Part shown: one piece after another, positions 1-11,112 of the stretch
How positions within the stretch are numbered: position 1 is the first letter of the stretch
Layout: each line of letters begins with the position of its first letter
DNA from: Xenoacremonium recifei
Lineage: Eukaryota; Ascomycota; Sordariomycetes; Hypocreales; Nectriaceae
Assembly (NCBI GenBank): GCA_012184525.1
Contig: WOFQ01000033.1
Coordinates: forward strand, 306,811-370,810
Direction: 5' to 3'
Length of the DNA stretch: 64,000 bases
Made by a program: the position numbers and the translations under genes
Notes under the pieces: model-generated
What the model saw: only the letters and a program-made list of their open reading frames with translations
Database searches by the model: none
What the model was told of the DNA's origin: nothing

Positions 1-3000
1 CTGATGGACGTGATAGTGGTGATGGCCTTGACGGAATTGACAAGGGCAACCAGGGGTACCAGAGTCCATCGACGATGGGCGCGTTTCAGGTCGTCAGTCG
101 GGCATTTTCCCCACCGATATCGTCGAGGCGAGATCTCGCGGCAGTTGGCCTTGCCAGGATACATTCCTAGAAGAGAGAAACTGAGCAAGGTAACTAGGAA
201 ACAAAGGGACGGTTGAGCGGGAGCAATGGGGGAAGGGGACGGGCTGCTGCGTTCGGGTCCGGTGATAGTGTGCGTTGCCCCCTAGTTGCCAGGATGTGTG
301 ATGATAACATCGTGCTGGGCTGGACTGCGATTGTGGACTGCTCGTTACGAAAACCTCACCAATACCATAATGAGATCGGCGTTCCACGCGCTGTCTGTGT
401 GCTGTGTGAAACTTCCGGGTTGATTCAATGCTGTTTGCAAACACACAGCGTCCTTCTTGGCGGCCAGGAAACGTGATGAGATGCGAGATGTGAAGCCGCG
501 GAGAGCAAGCCGCTGGTGGCTGGGCCGCAATCCAGGCCAGATTAATATCGCCCGCCGCCGTGATGAACAATGTGATGATGCTATTTCTGGCTGCTCCGGG
601 GAGACACAGGCCGCAGGCGAGGCCGTCGAGATAGCAGAAGCTTGCTGCTTGCCCACAGCAGCTTGGAGGTCGATGTCGGACAGAGGAATCTGGATCTGAA
701 GGACCCAATCACATCGCCGAAACACCTCGCTGGAGTGCGTATCGCTTGCAGGGGGGAAGCTCCAGAGCTCCTCAAACAGGGCCAGTAGGCGTTTCGGGGT
801 TAAGCTTAGCCCTAATTTTGGGTACAGACCGGGCCCTGAAACGCCAGCGCCGAGAGGAGAGTCGGTTGCTGCCGCTGGATCAATGAATGAAAGCGTGTGC
901 TTGTTTCTGCGTCTTTCTCATCACTCGCCGGGGCGGCCTGACCCTCGCTAATAGGTGGCAAACCGGTCCCGTTCATCAACAAGGTCCCCCATACGGAGAG
1001 CAAAGTGGTGGATAATCTTAGTCCTGGCTTGTTTGGCCCTCTAGTCGTTCAACAGGCACGAGGCCTAGTGGCCCATAGAACTGTGTCTTTGATCCGATGA
1101 GATTGGCGAGCGTAACGCCGTCCCTTTTGTTTGCCCCGTCACGGCCAGGTCCTTCTGCAGGTGAAAGGTGGTGTAAGCCGGAAGAAGGGCTGCAACCCGC
1201 TGTGCCCCAGGGCGAAGTTATTGGATCTTTCCCGAGACTCGCAATTTGCAAAGCCCTGCTGCTGATGCTTTGCATTTCGGGTGATTCGGTCCTGCGTCCT
1301 CCCTCGAGATGTCACTGAGCAGGACGGCGCTGGTCCGCACATCTAGACCCGGTGAAAGTGATGTTTCTTCTCACGTGCAGCACGGAGCAGCCACGACGAG
1401 ATTTTTTTTAAATTACCCCAGGGGCTTTGCAGATGGTGTCGTTTATAGCCGATGTTACCGTACGGATTCCAGCACCATCAGCGCCCACCCTGACCACCTG
1501 GAATGGAAAGCCTTGTCCGCTTTGGACGCTGGGACAACGGTGGAGGGAAGTCAGCTCTTGCTCGTGAGCCTTGGACGTCGTCTGTTCCCGGCCGTTCCTG
1601 GTCGGTAAGGCCGAGGCGAGACCGCGGAGACCCCCCCGTCCATCAGTGCGGTTGCAATGCGCTGCAGTGCGGGACGATCAAGCAAGCAAGAGCTGGTGTT
1701 TCAGAAGTTCAGCACCGCAGAGGCCATGGCGATCAAACAGGGCGCCTCAACGTCAATGTGATATTGCTCGCAGCTATCCAACTGCAAGAACGGGTGGAGG
1801 TGATAGGACGCAGCGGTGCCTGAAGAGCTGAGGAGCTATGACCTTGAGGCCCGATGTCGCTCTTTGATCATTGGCGAAGCCGATGTGAGTGCAACTGAAG
1901 CGACGATTCGGCTGTTGTTCGACTTGCTGGCAGTAGCCGTTTCTCGATTGTTTTGTCAATAAAGACCGTGTTTGTTTGGATGCAGCCGGCTGCTTGATCT
2001 GGAGCCATGTACTACTTAACAAGGTTGACGTGAGTTTCCTTTCGAAAACAACCATAAACTAGTGGACTGGGTCATCCGATGTGCAGTACCATGACGCCCA
2101 TGTTCTTCCAGTCGTCCGCCCGCCTTGGAAGCTGGCATGAATCTCGCTCGAAGTCTTCAAAGCCGAAGCGTCATCTGTGCCTTGCCTGGCCAGTGACTGG
2201 CGACTGCTGGCTCCGTCGTGCCAACTGGCCCACCCCCGTTATGCACGATCCAATTGACCTCTTGCCGAGCTCCTGATGCCGTTGATTCGACGTGGTGTTG
2301 ATGATGGAGGCTTGCGAGAGCGAGCAGCGGCGGCAGTGTGGCTGGGGCATGCAGCGGCTGGACGATGTGGTTGGAAGGGGATCCACGCCGGGAGGATCAT
2401 GGAGGGGCGTGCAGCATCTGAGGGAGCCATTCAGACGGCGAGTACGGATAGCACCAGCGTTTTGGCGCACAGAAGGACTCCTGAAGCAGTGCCCCAGGCG
2501 CGTTTCATCTTGACAGGGTCTCTTCTCCCGCCGCGTAGACTCGACCGTCGCAGGGATCCGTGTGCCAGTCATCGTCGTTTCTCTGATCCCCTGGGCACCT
2601 TTGGCATTGACCCATCCCTGTCGTCCATGCTGCTGTCCTAGCCATGTCGAGTTGACTGGCTGTCGATTGTTGGTTGTTCAAGCTTAAAGCGGCGCGGAGT
2701 TGAGTGTCTCTTGCTGAGTTGCTGACCGACTCCTTGGAGGGCTTCACCGTACTATGCGGACCGCAAGCTTCCATCAATCTGCTGCATGATCTGTCATCCG
2801 TGCTCCGGAGTGCATCCGGAGCCGTCTTGATGAGAATGACTGGGGAGGAATGCTTGGCTTCAGAAGATGTCTGTTGTTCGTTTATCGCGGTAACAAGAAA
2901 CGACCAGTATGGAGTACATCTCCACGAGAGTTCTCAGCTCGGGCCACATTCTACTCGTCCGGCGACTCTGGAATGGCGGGATGGCTTTAGAAGTCACTGA

Positions 3001-5600
3001 CCATCTTCTAGCCTCTCTAGCGTACTGCTATGGTCTGACCGTGTCTCTGAACCTCAGTCTAGAATTTGATGAGATAGGAGCCCTCATTAGGGAACAACAC
3101 CAGAGGAGCGCATAATAGAGGATCAATCCAAAGGGAGGTGAGCAAGTGAATGACTTTGTCCGTTTACTAGTTTGCTCTCGTGTTAAGACCGTAGTATTCC
3201 GGACGCCGTAATATGTGGATCGAAACCACGCGACTGTAACATTAGAGAGTTGTACTCTGAGAGGGTCGAGAACACACGCGCGTTCATATCCGAGTCAGCC
3301 TTTTGTTTGGGGCCAACCTTCCAGATAGCTTGAATGAGAGCAAAGCCGGTTGGATAGGTATCACCAATGTGCTGTGTACTCTTGCCAGCAGTCGACGTTG
3401 GCGCATCGCACAAGAAGAGGTCTCAGACAAGGCCCTGGTGACCTCACGACCAATGCCCATCATTTGGCTAATACGGAGCCCGTGCACACTTGTGTACATA
3501 TGCACAACGACTGACGTGCCTACTTTACATAGGTAGCGTCGATTGTTCGAGTTATTCCCTGGTGACGAATGCCCGTAGCTCGGAGGTTGTGCGAGCGCGG
3601 ACAACAGCCTATCTCGGATCGCTGGATTTGCGCCGACAATCATCTTGTTGGCTGAGGCTTAATCAAACATCTGCATGGTCCGAACGCATGCATAACGCCC
3701 CCTTCTTTCCCATAGTGCGCCGCCAAACCGAATCCCCAGAGGTGCAGGTGTAATCTCATCCCAACCAATATTTCGAAAATCGCGATCATAACAAAACATG
3801 CTCCTAAGACATCGCGACGTCCAGTGTGGAGAGGCTCGGTAATGACAGAGACACGACTGCTGCAGAAGGTCTTAGCTAGACGGAGCTCTTCGTCCCGCTT
3901 CCGATGTTCGCAGATGGGCGACGATGTCGGATAGGCAACACCATTGTGATCAGTCTCGACTTATTGCAGTGGAAGTCGGCATCATGAGGAATTCCAAATT
4001 GCTTCTGCGTCTAATAAGCCTCGGTCTTCTTGTCCTCGAAATGGTCGAGATCGGATTGCGGCATGCCCAGGCTACAGAGTACGTCAGAATCGTAACTGGC
4101 AGCGGCACCAGGCAAGCCACCATGTGGTCTCGTTCTGGTCAATTGAAATTCGCATCATGACTGAGCAGCACTTCGAGCTTGACGGACAACGCTAGGGCGT
4201 CTTCTACTCCTGAAAGGGAGCAAGATGAAGCCTCATAATCTCCCAAACTCCACACCGATGCCCTTTCGGGCGGCGCTGTGACTTGACAGAACCTTGAACA
4301 GCAACTTGGCTGCTTGTTCAAAAGCCAGAGCGTATAATAATCCGGTACCAAGGGTAGCCACAAATAGGACTGCCCCGGTCCTGTGAACTGTCGCCGCCCT
4401 TACGAATTTCAACAGCAAGGCCGCAGGCTCGCGAGAGTGTCAGGCTGTCGACGCGGATAGCTGCACGTCTATCACCTGGTGGGCCTCTCTGTCATTGACT
4501 TGCACTGCTTGTTCCCTGTCCTTAGTTGCAGAAAAGGTCCATTTATCGGCCGGCAGTGAAGAGTCAGCAGCGTCTGTCCCTTGAGATTGATGTCTTGGAG
4601 TTTATTTTAGCGCAGAGGACACAATGGAGGACATCTCGAGGCCAGAGGCGGATCCAATCACCGAGCTCAGGCTGGGGATGACACTATCTGCGACCGTCTC
4701 GCGAACCGCTCGACGGCTAATACGCAGTAGTCGTCGGCTGTGCTCGTGTCCGTGGAGGAAGGATGGCATTGAGAAGAAAGGGCAGGATCCTTGGGAGGCG
4801 AGCAGCGAGCCTTGCTGGGCGAGTGTGACTGATTGCTGTCCAGCGCTGTCCTCAGCGAGCCCCTGCAACCCTGCTCTGCCCCATCGGCTCCAAGCCCGTT
4901 GAGTGAGTCTCGTCCGATGGACCGGGGGGAGGGGCGTGAGACTAAGGGGTAGGGGGTTCGAGCGGCGCCTTGATGTTGTTGACCAGGGCTTTCTGTCGGC
5001 TAGCCTCTGGCTGTCTGTCTGTCAGTCTGCTCTGCGGTCGCTCTCCGCCTCCGTCCTGTGGTCTCTCGGCCTCGTGAAGCCACACACGTCGCTCTCCACC
5101 CGGAATCCCGCGCCCAGAGGCATGCAGCAAGGCCAGGCTCGAGCCGGTGCCCTGTTCTGGAAGAGACGCACGCATCCACATCCCACACCCACCACCACCA
5201 CCACCACTTCTTCTTCCGCACCTTGAAGGCGTGTTGAGGGGGAGAAAGCAGCAGTGCCGACAGGACGTTGTACTAACAGGGGGGCTTGCTGGGTGTCTCT
5301 TCGCGTCAGCCATCCCTGGACATCAGAGAGCAGGAGAAAGGTCATTTTGGCGTCGGCAAGGGTGGACGTGAATGAGAGAAGAGCATTATGGTGTTCTCTT
5401 CGCGTTGGGATAATAATAATATCAGACCCAGAGGGGGGAGGGAAGGAGAGACCAACTGTGGAGGGGCGGGATGGAAGGGAAGTTGCGGGCAAGGCAGCAG
5501 GTACCTGCGTTCCCGGGCGTTTTAGCGGCGCGGCCCAGGTACCGTCGCATCCAGGCCAGGGCAGGCGAGACTGACTGACTCCTCCCACCCAGACTTGACT
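1..5600. other. Long stretch without a recognisable gene
   Basis: No open frame here has a recognisable domain, a believable exon chain or consistent codon use, and frames on both strands are equally open because the DNA is moderately GC-rich. Simple tandem motifs occur near 5011-5023 (CTGT), 5188-5207 (CCA) and 5592-5610 (ACTTG). Part is probably distal promoter of the gene starting at 6586. The left edge could hold flanking sequence of a gene outside the window, but nothing shows this. Confidence 0.5.
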
Positions 5601-5639
5601 TGACTTGACTCCGTAGCGGTGCTCCGTATTAGCGGCAAT

Positions 5640-6585
5640 GGCAGCAGCAGCCCGCCCACCTGCCTGCCTGACCTAAGCTGGGCTGCCATCCATCATCCGC
5701 ATCTGCCATCTGCCCCCGAGCAGCGAGCTGGTTCCCCTAAAATCCACGCCCGCCCACCCGCTGCTCGCCCACTGCCCGCCAGCCGCTACGACTCCAGCTC
5801 ATTAAACCCCCCCGAGTCCCTCTCCCATCGCCTCGGATCTCTTCTTTTCTTCCCTGAAATCTTTTCTCCTGCTGGCTGTGACTTTTCTTCCCTTTTTCCT
5901 TTGCCATCTCTCTCTCTCTATTACCTCTCTCCACGTCTTTCTTTTCTTTCTTTTCTCGCTCTCGCTCTCACCGTCTCCGCGCGTGCCTCTCCCGGAGCCG
6001 CCCTCTCTCCCCCTTCAGCCCCCTCCCGTGTCAGCGCCTCAGACGCCCATCGCCAACATCTTCGTTTGATGTTCGTCGCCTCGGGGTTGTTGATCTCGTC
6101 TTTCTCTTCGGACTGTTTCCTGTTTGAGTAAACGTTTAATCGTCTTGAATCGCTTGTTTCGCGCGCGCGTCGCCGACCCCAAGTGTTCTCAACCACCACC
6201 AACAACAATCCATCCTCCGAATCGCCTTGACGGTACTCACTCGACGACATCGACTCCCAGCGGCATTAGCTTGACGCAGTGTCTGGGTTTTGAAATCGCA
6301 GTGCGAAGCATTCTCCAATCATTCCGGGCTGGTCTCGAATTTTCACATATCATCTCCCTCTCGTCTCGAACCAAGGCAGCGCCTCGAACGAACCGCTTAA
6401 ACCTCACTCATACGCGCCATCACCACGATTCCACGTGCTTCGCCAGTCGTAGCCTCACCGTGCTTCTCATTCGAACGGCTTGAAATAAAACCCATATCGA
6501 CACACACGGAGCCTTTGCTCGGCTATCTCGGACTGACCATTCTTGGTCACGTCAAAATCGACTCGCGAATTGGACACAGCGCACA
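5640..6585 (+). promoter_or_regulatory. Probable promoter and long 5' leader of the Ste12 gene
   Basis: The stretch is strongly pyrimidine-rich on the + strand around 5820-6060 (CT tracts), then A/C-rich up to the start codon. Across about 945 nt I find only one ATG on the + strand (6069), and none between 6132 and the start at 6586. Such depletion is expected for a transcribed leader scanned by ribosomes. The transcription start itself cannot be read from sequence, and a leader intron is possible. Confidence 0.5.
6069..6131 (+). other. Candidate 20-codon upstream ORF in the Ste12 leader
   Basis: This is the only ATG in the ATG-poor leader. It opens a 20-codon frame ending in TAA at 6129-6131, about 450 nt before the Ste12 start. 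If it lies in the mature leader it could lower or condition translation of Ste12. Whether it is transcribed, or removed by a leader intron, cannot be decided from sequence. Confidence 0.3.
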
Positions 6586-9034
6586 ATGTATTCACAACAT
6601 GCTGCCATGGCTGCTCAAAAACCAGAGACTTTCATGTTGAGCACAGAGGCTCAACAAGCTCTGCCACATGATGCTCAGGTCGCCCTCCAGCAGGTCGACA
6701 ACCGTGAGTCGCATGACGAGACAAATTGCCTCAGGGGCAGCGCGAACTGACAGGATTCAATAGTGAAATATTTCCTCATCTCTGCGCCTGTTGACTGGCA
6801 ACCGGATCAATACATTCGGCGGTTTCTCTTGCCCACCGGCGAATATGTTTCTTGCGTTCTCTGGTAGGTTGTCGCAGGAGACGGTATCTACAGCAAGAGC
6901 GTGACTAACGGACGCGTGTCTAGGAACAACCTCTTCCACATCTCCGGCACCGATATTGTGCGATGCCTCTCCTTCCGATTCCAGGCCTTTGGCCGACCAG
7001 TCAAGAACTCCAAGAAGTTCGAGGAGGGTATCTTCTCCGACCTGCGCAACCTCAAGTCCGGCACCGATGCCTCTCTGGAAGAGCCCAAGAGCGCCTTTCT
7101 TGATTTCCTCTACAAGAACAACTGCATTCGAACACAAAAGAAGCAAAAGGTCTTCTACTGGTACAGCGTGCCACACGACAGATTGTTCCTCGACGCTCTG
7201 GAGCGAGACCTGAAGCGAGAGAAGATGGGCCAGGAGGCCACCACCGTCGCCGTCAGCGAGCCCGCCATGTCGTTCCAATACGACTCCTCGCAGTCGCTCT
7301 ATGAGCAGCTCACCAAGGCCCAGCAGGCCAACTCGTCCTCCTTCAACGCCCAGCAGGTTTCTTTCTCCCAGAGCCAGTCCACCTCGCCCGTCATGCGGGC
7401 GATGGACTCCATGCCTCCGCCAAACATGATGCCCCAATCGATGCCCCAGACCATGCCTCAAACCATGCCCCAGTCGATGCCCCCTTTGGCGGAGGGGATG
7501 GACGCAATGGTATCGTACGGAACGATGGCGATGGCCCCTCAGCTGACCCAGCAGGTTGCGGTCAAGAGGGAGCCTGACTTCACCCGCGTTCAGTACAATC
7601 AGAACGGTGTTCCCATCACCCAAGGACATCAGCGCCACGCCTCGATGCCTGCTTACGGCCTCGAGTACTCGCCCGCGCCGTCCTTCGTGTCTTCCCAGTA
7701 CGAGGACTACAGCAACCGAGGAATCTCCTTTGAGCCCATCACGCCCCCTCAGCAGGCCCTCGGCATCTCCGCCGAGCCCGCCTACATCTCCAGCGAGGAG
7801 TCGGGCCTCTACTCGACCATGCCTGACCACCTGGGCGCCATCAACGGCCTGGGCGGCATGGTCCAGCTTCCTCCCTCGAACCTGGCCGGAACCCAGTTCT
7901 CGCGCCCCTACGGTACAAACAACGTCTACTCTGTGATCGAAGGATCGCCGACATATAAGCAGAGAAGACGGCGTTCATCCATCCCCCCCTCTATGTCGGC
8001 AATTGCGGCCGCCAACGTCCCCGTGACTGCGGCCGCCCACCGCCCGTCGGATCTCCGTCGGTCGGTGTCTGCCTCCGTCGGCCCTGTCGCCGAGGGTGAC
8101 GAGTCCGCGGACAACTCGCCCCCTGGCCTCTCCTACAGCGCCGGCGTGTCCATCTCCAGCCAGCACCACAAGGAGATGATGGACATGTCGCGGCACGGAA
8201 CCCCCCTGTCGACTGTCGAGGGTAGCCCATCCATGAACCCCATGGGCCTCCAGCAGTCCCAGTTCCCGCAGCTCTCTAGCGAAGACCTTCCCGGCGATGG
8301 TTCGCTTGATGAGCAGCGCCGATCTGTCCCGGCGCCCGGTGTCATCCGCCGCGCGCGCTCGGCCACGGTCATGGAACTCGGCCCCTACCCTCAGAAGTCT
8401 CACTCGTGCCCGATTCCCACGTGCGGCCGCCTGTTCAAGCGTCTCGAGCACCTGAAGCGGTAAGAAACCAACCAGCGTTTCTTTTGTATATTAAAACCAC
8501 CTGTCGCGGAATCTAATCTAGCCTTAGACACGTGAGAACACACACACAAGAAAGACCCTACATCTGCCCACATTGTAGTAAAGCATTCTCTAGATCGGAT
8601 AACCTTGCACAGTATGCCCCCAATTTCCTTCATGTCTCTCCTTTGTCTTGTCCGCATGGATGTCACTAAGCCGCCACGACATCATTTACGCCTCCATCAC
8701 GGAGCACAACTCAATAGCGTCTGGGAAACACGGGCTAACGTATACCTCGTGTAGACACAAGCGTACTCACGGTCGTGAGGATGGCGGTGAAGGAAACTTC
8801 AACTTGTCTGGCGAGGAGGAGGAGGACTTCTCGGGCGAGGACCAGCTCGGTGCCCTCGAGGAAGCCTCTCCCACCTCGGAACACGCCTACGTGACAGGCT
8901 CGCTCAACGCTGTCGCCAACGGCCCGTCTGGCTCCGTGGCTACTTCGACGCAGCCCTTCAACAGCCTCCAAACCCTCAGCATGCCGATGACCATCAGCCA
9001 ACCGGCAGCCATCAACGCGAGTGGTATGATGTAA
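6586..9034 (+). CDS. STE12: Ste12-type transcription factor (STE homeodomain plus two C2H2 zinc fingers)
   Basis: Transcription factor acting in the nucleus downstream of the mating/filamentation (Fus3/Kss1-type) MAP kinase; in plant- and insect-infecting fungi it governs invasive growth. Five exons: 6586-6703, 6764-6863, 6924-8459, 8528-8611 and 8755-9034, giving 705 residues. The STE DNA-binding domain covers roughly residues 40-200, with the LKYFLISAPVDWQPDQYIRR start and a WYSVPHDRLFLDALERDLKR segment. A Met/Pro/Gln repeat (MPQSMPQT units) lies near 280-300. Two C2H2 fingers (CPIPTC...H, CPHCSKAFSRSDNLAQHKRTH) sit near 570-617, an arrangement found in filamentous fungi but absent from the yeast protein. 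The last intron is 143 nt, the others 60-68 nt. An acidic stretch follows the fingers. Confidence 0.95.
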
Positions 9035-9863
9035 CGGTTGAAATTTGTTTTCACGGGACGATTTGCGAATTATTTTTGTTTTGTTATCTGGGTTATGATG
9101 ACGGGGACGGGATTTATGGCTTCAATCTTTTGAGGAACACAGCTGGTGGGAACAAAAAAAAGTCCCGTCAAATATTCCAGCCACCTCGACACATTTTCTT
9201 TACCTATTTTTTTCATCTTTTTTTTTCTCATCCTTTTTTTTCTCTCTTACTCCATTGTCAGAGCGTTCGTGTGGATGCAAAAAGGAGGGAACCCTTGATA
9301 GAAGAAGACAGGTGGCTCAGGAGACTGGGCCCCCTGAAGAGAGGAGAAAAGGGTCTTGCATGGACTCGGATTGCGAAAAGGGACGCATCTGTATATATAG
9401 TTGCTTTTTCCTTTCCGTGGAGGGGACTTTGGGTCCCAATGATACCAGAGAATGGGAAGTATGCTTTCGATCAGTCGCCTCTGCATGCATGATTGGTGTG
9501 ATGGATGCGCTGTGCGAAAGCAACTAGAACTGGCTATGTTTATATTTCATGTGCAGTCTCAATCAAATTCTCTTAAGCCTATGTAAAGGGTATCGTGTTA
9601 AATGTGCTGATGTCATGGGGGCATGTCATTGCTCGCCTTGGTGCTGTGATTCCTGGGTATGTTCATCTTTCACCATGATGTTAGGGTGTTATTGGCGAGC
9701 CTGTTCGCCACGCTTGAGGGAGCAATCCCATCATTCTCTCATGACAAACATGGTTTCTCCAGTGTTCATGAGGAAATCCACTCCAATATGTACCCAATCG
9801 GTTCTTTGAACCCAGGTGGATGTAAACCTCAAAACGTACACAGTCAGATCAAGGCAGCGCACT
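9035..9863. other. Convergent 3' region between STE12 and FAF1
   Basis: T-rich sequence (runs near 9170-9250) follows the Ste12 stop and probably holds its 3' UTR and polyadenylation region. From about 9880 the sequence is the C-terminal coding part of the minus-strand FAF1 gene. I see no further gene here. Confidence 0.5.
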
Positions 9864-10846
9864 TCACCGCCTCTTATTCCTCCTTCCAAACGCATCCCTC
9901 CCACCCTCAATACTCCTCACATCCCTCTCACTCAGCCTCAACTCCGCACCCTTCAACCTCCCCACGCCGGGCCTATCCACCGCACCTCCTCCCCTATCCC
10001 TAGTCCTCCTGCTCTTCTTCGGCGCCTCCCTCTCCAAAATAACACCATTCTCACGCGCCTCACGCCTACGCTTGGCCTCCCGCGCGGTAGCCGCGGCGAC
10101 GATGCCCTTGCGCATGTGCATGGGCATCTTGTCCTGCTTGTGCAGCGACAGCGACGAGCCGAGGGCCTGGACGCGCAGGTCGGTGGCGCGGTGGCGCGTG
10201 CGGCCTTCGGCGAAGGGCTTGGGGGCGGGGGATGTGAGCGACGGGGCGAGGAGGTGAGATTCGGCGAGGAGGCGGCGGAGTTCGAGGTCTTGGGCGAGGA
10301 GGGAGGGGGCGTCTTCGGGGAGGTTGGGGGTTTGGGCGGTGGGAGTTGTGGAGGCGGCGGTGCGGGTGGTTTGGTCGGGAGGGCGGGAGGACTGGAGGGT
10401 GTTGTTAGCTTCATTGATGGAGGATGAATCGCAAGAGACGGACCATGAAGGCTTTTAGTTCGCGTTTGGACATTGTGGTGGCTGTAGTTGGTTGTGATGC
10501 TGAGTGGTCGACTACCTCAACCGTCGGGACATCTATAAAGGATCAGTAGCAGACACAGGACAGGGAAACAAGACGACCTACCGCCCTCATCGTCATCTTC
10601 GCTCTCGTCCTCCGAACCCGAGAAGCCTCCCCATTCTTCCTCTTCTTCTGGATCTTCCTCGTCCCCTTCCTCCTCGCTGCTGCCCTCCTCGGATTCTACA
10701 TCCTCTGGAACATCTCGTTGCTTCTTCCTTTTCTCGGTCTCGGGAAGAGGGAGAAACTGCGCCTCGAAGTGTTTCCGAAAAATGGCAGCGGCGTCTTCCG
10801 CTGATACAGAGGGCTCGGGGGTCTTTCGCTTGCCGAGGACCGCCAT
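9864..10846 (-). CDS. FAF1: Faf1-like 40S ribosome biogenesis protein
   Basis: Nucleolar protein family needed for pre-18S rRNA processing and 40S assembly in yeast. Three exons on the minus strand: 10846-10582, 10532-10444 and 10391-9864, 293 residues. The N-terminus (start MAVLGKRKTPEPSVSAEDAA) precedes a long acidic Glu/Asp/Ser tract. Exon 2 ends in the conserved SKRELKAFM segment, continued by SSRPP after splicing. The basic C-terminus (KMPMHMRKGIVAAATAREAK, then KRRREARENGVILE) is the Faf1 signature. Intron 2 uses an unusual GTCCGT donor but has a GCTAAC branch site 12 nt before its AG, and only this splice keeps both conserved segments in frame. It is divergent from the argininosuccinate lyase gene. 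Confidence 0.82.
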
Positions 10847-10990
10847 TGGTGAGGTGGCCTGGGAGGTTTGCTGGATATGTTAGAGCTTGAATGGAGGAGC
10901 TTATCGGTCTGGAAATTTTTGGCTGGTGATGTTCAGCCTCGCCCCGCCACCACAAGGCTGCCCCACTACCGTATAAGCCGGGGAAGATGT

Positions 10991-10997
10991 TGACTCA
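10991..10997. promoter_or_regulatory. TGACTCA element (Gcn4/CPC1-type) upstream of argininosuccinate lyase
   Basis: An exact TGACTCA lies 116 nt before the argininosuccinate lyase start, in the 266 bp shared promoter with FAF1. TGACTCA is the binding core of Gcn4 and its filamentous orthologues CPC1/CpcA, which induce arginine genes under amino-acid starvation. The match is seen; binding is inferred. Confidence 0.6.
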
Positions 10998-11112
10998 ACT
11001 CATCCGGTCTCGGGCCTCCACGTGACTTGGGTATTTAAACAAAAATGACCACGAAGATGCCAACTTAATTCTTGAACTCAACCCTGGAAGATAAGAACGC
11101 AGGTAGCACATC

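Noticed and set aside
94..708. 204-residue open frame on the minus strand
   Set aside because: It overlaps open frames on the other strand, has no domain, signal or consistent codon pattern, and high His/Pro/Ser content as in non-coding GC-rich DNA.
3205..3260. tRNA-like T-arm (GTGGTTTCGATCCAC on the minus strand)
   Set aside because: No matching acceptor stem, D-arm or anticodon arm can be folded around it, so it is at most a chance match or a tRNA fragment.
6757..7830. 357-residue minus-strand open frame
   Set aside because: It is antisense to the STE12 exons and reads Leu/Arg/His-rich shadow sequence; the sense frame carries the STE domain.
9953..10414. 153-residue Pro-rich minus-strand frame
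   Set aside because: Wrong frame over FAF1 exon 3; the adjacent frame carries the conserved basic Faf1 C-terminus.
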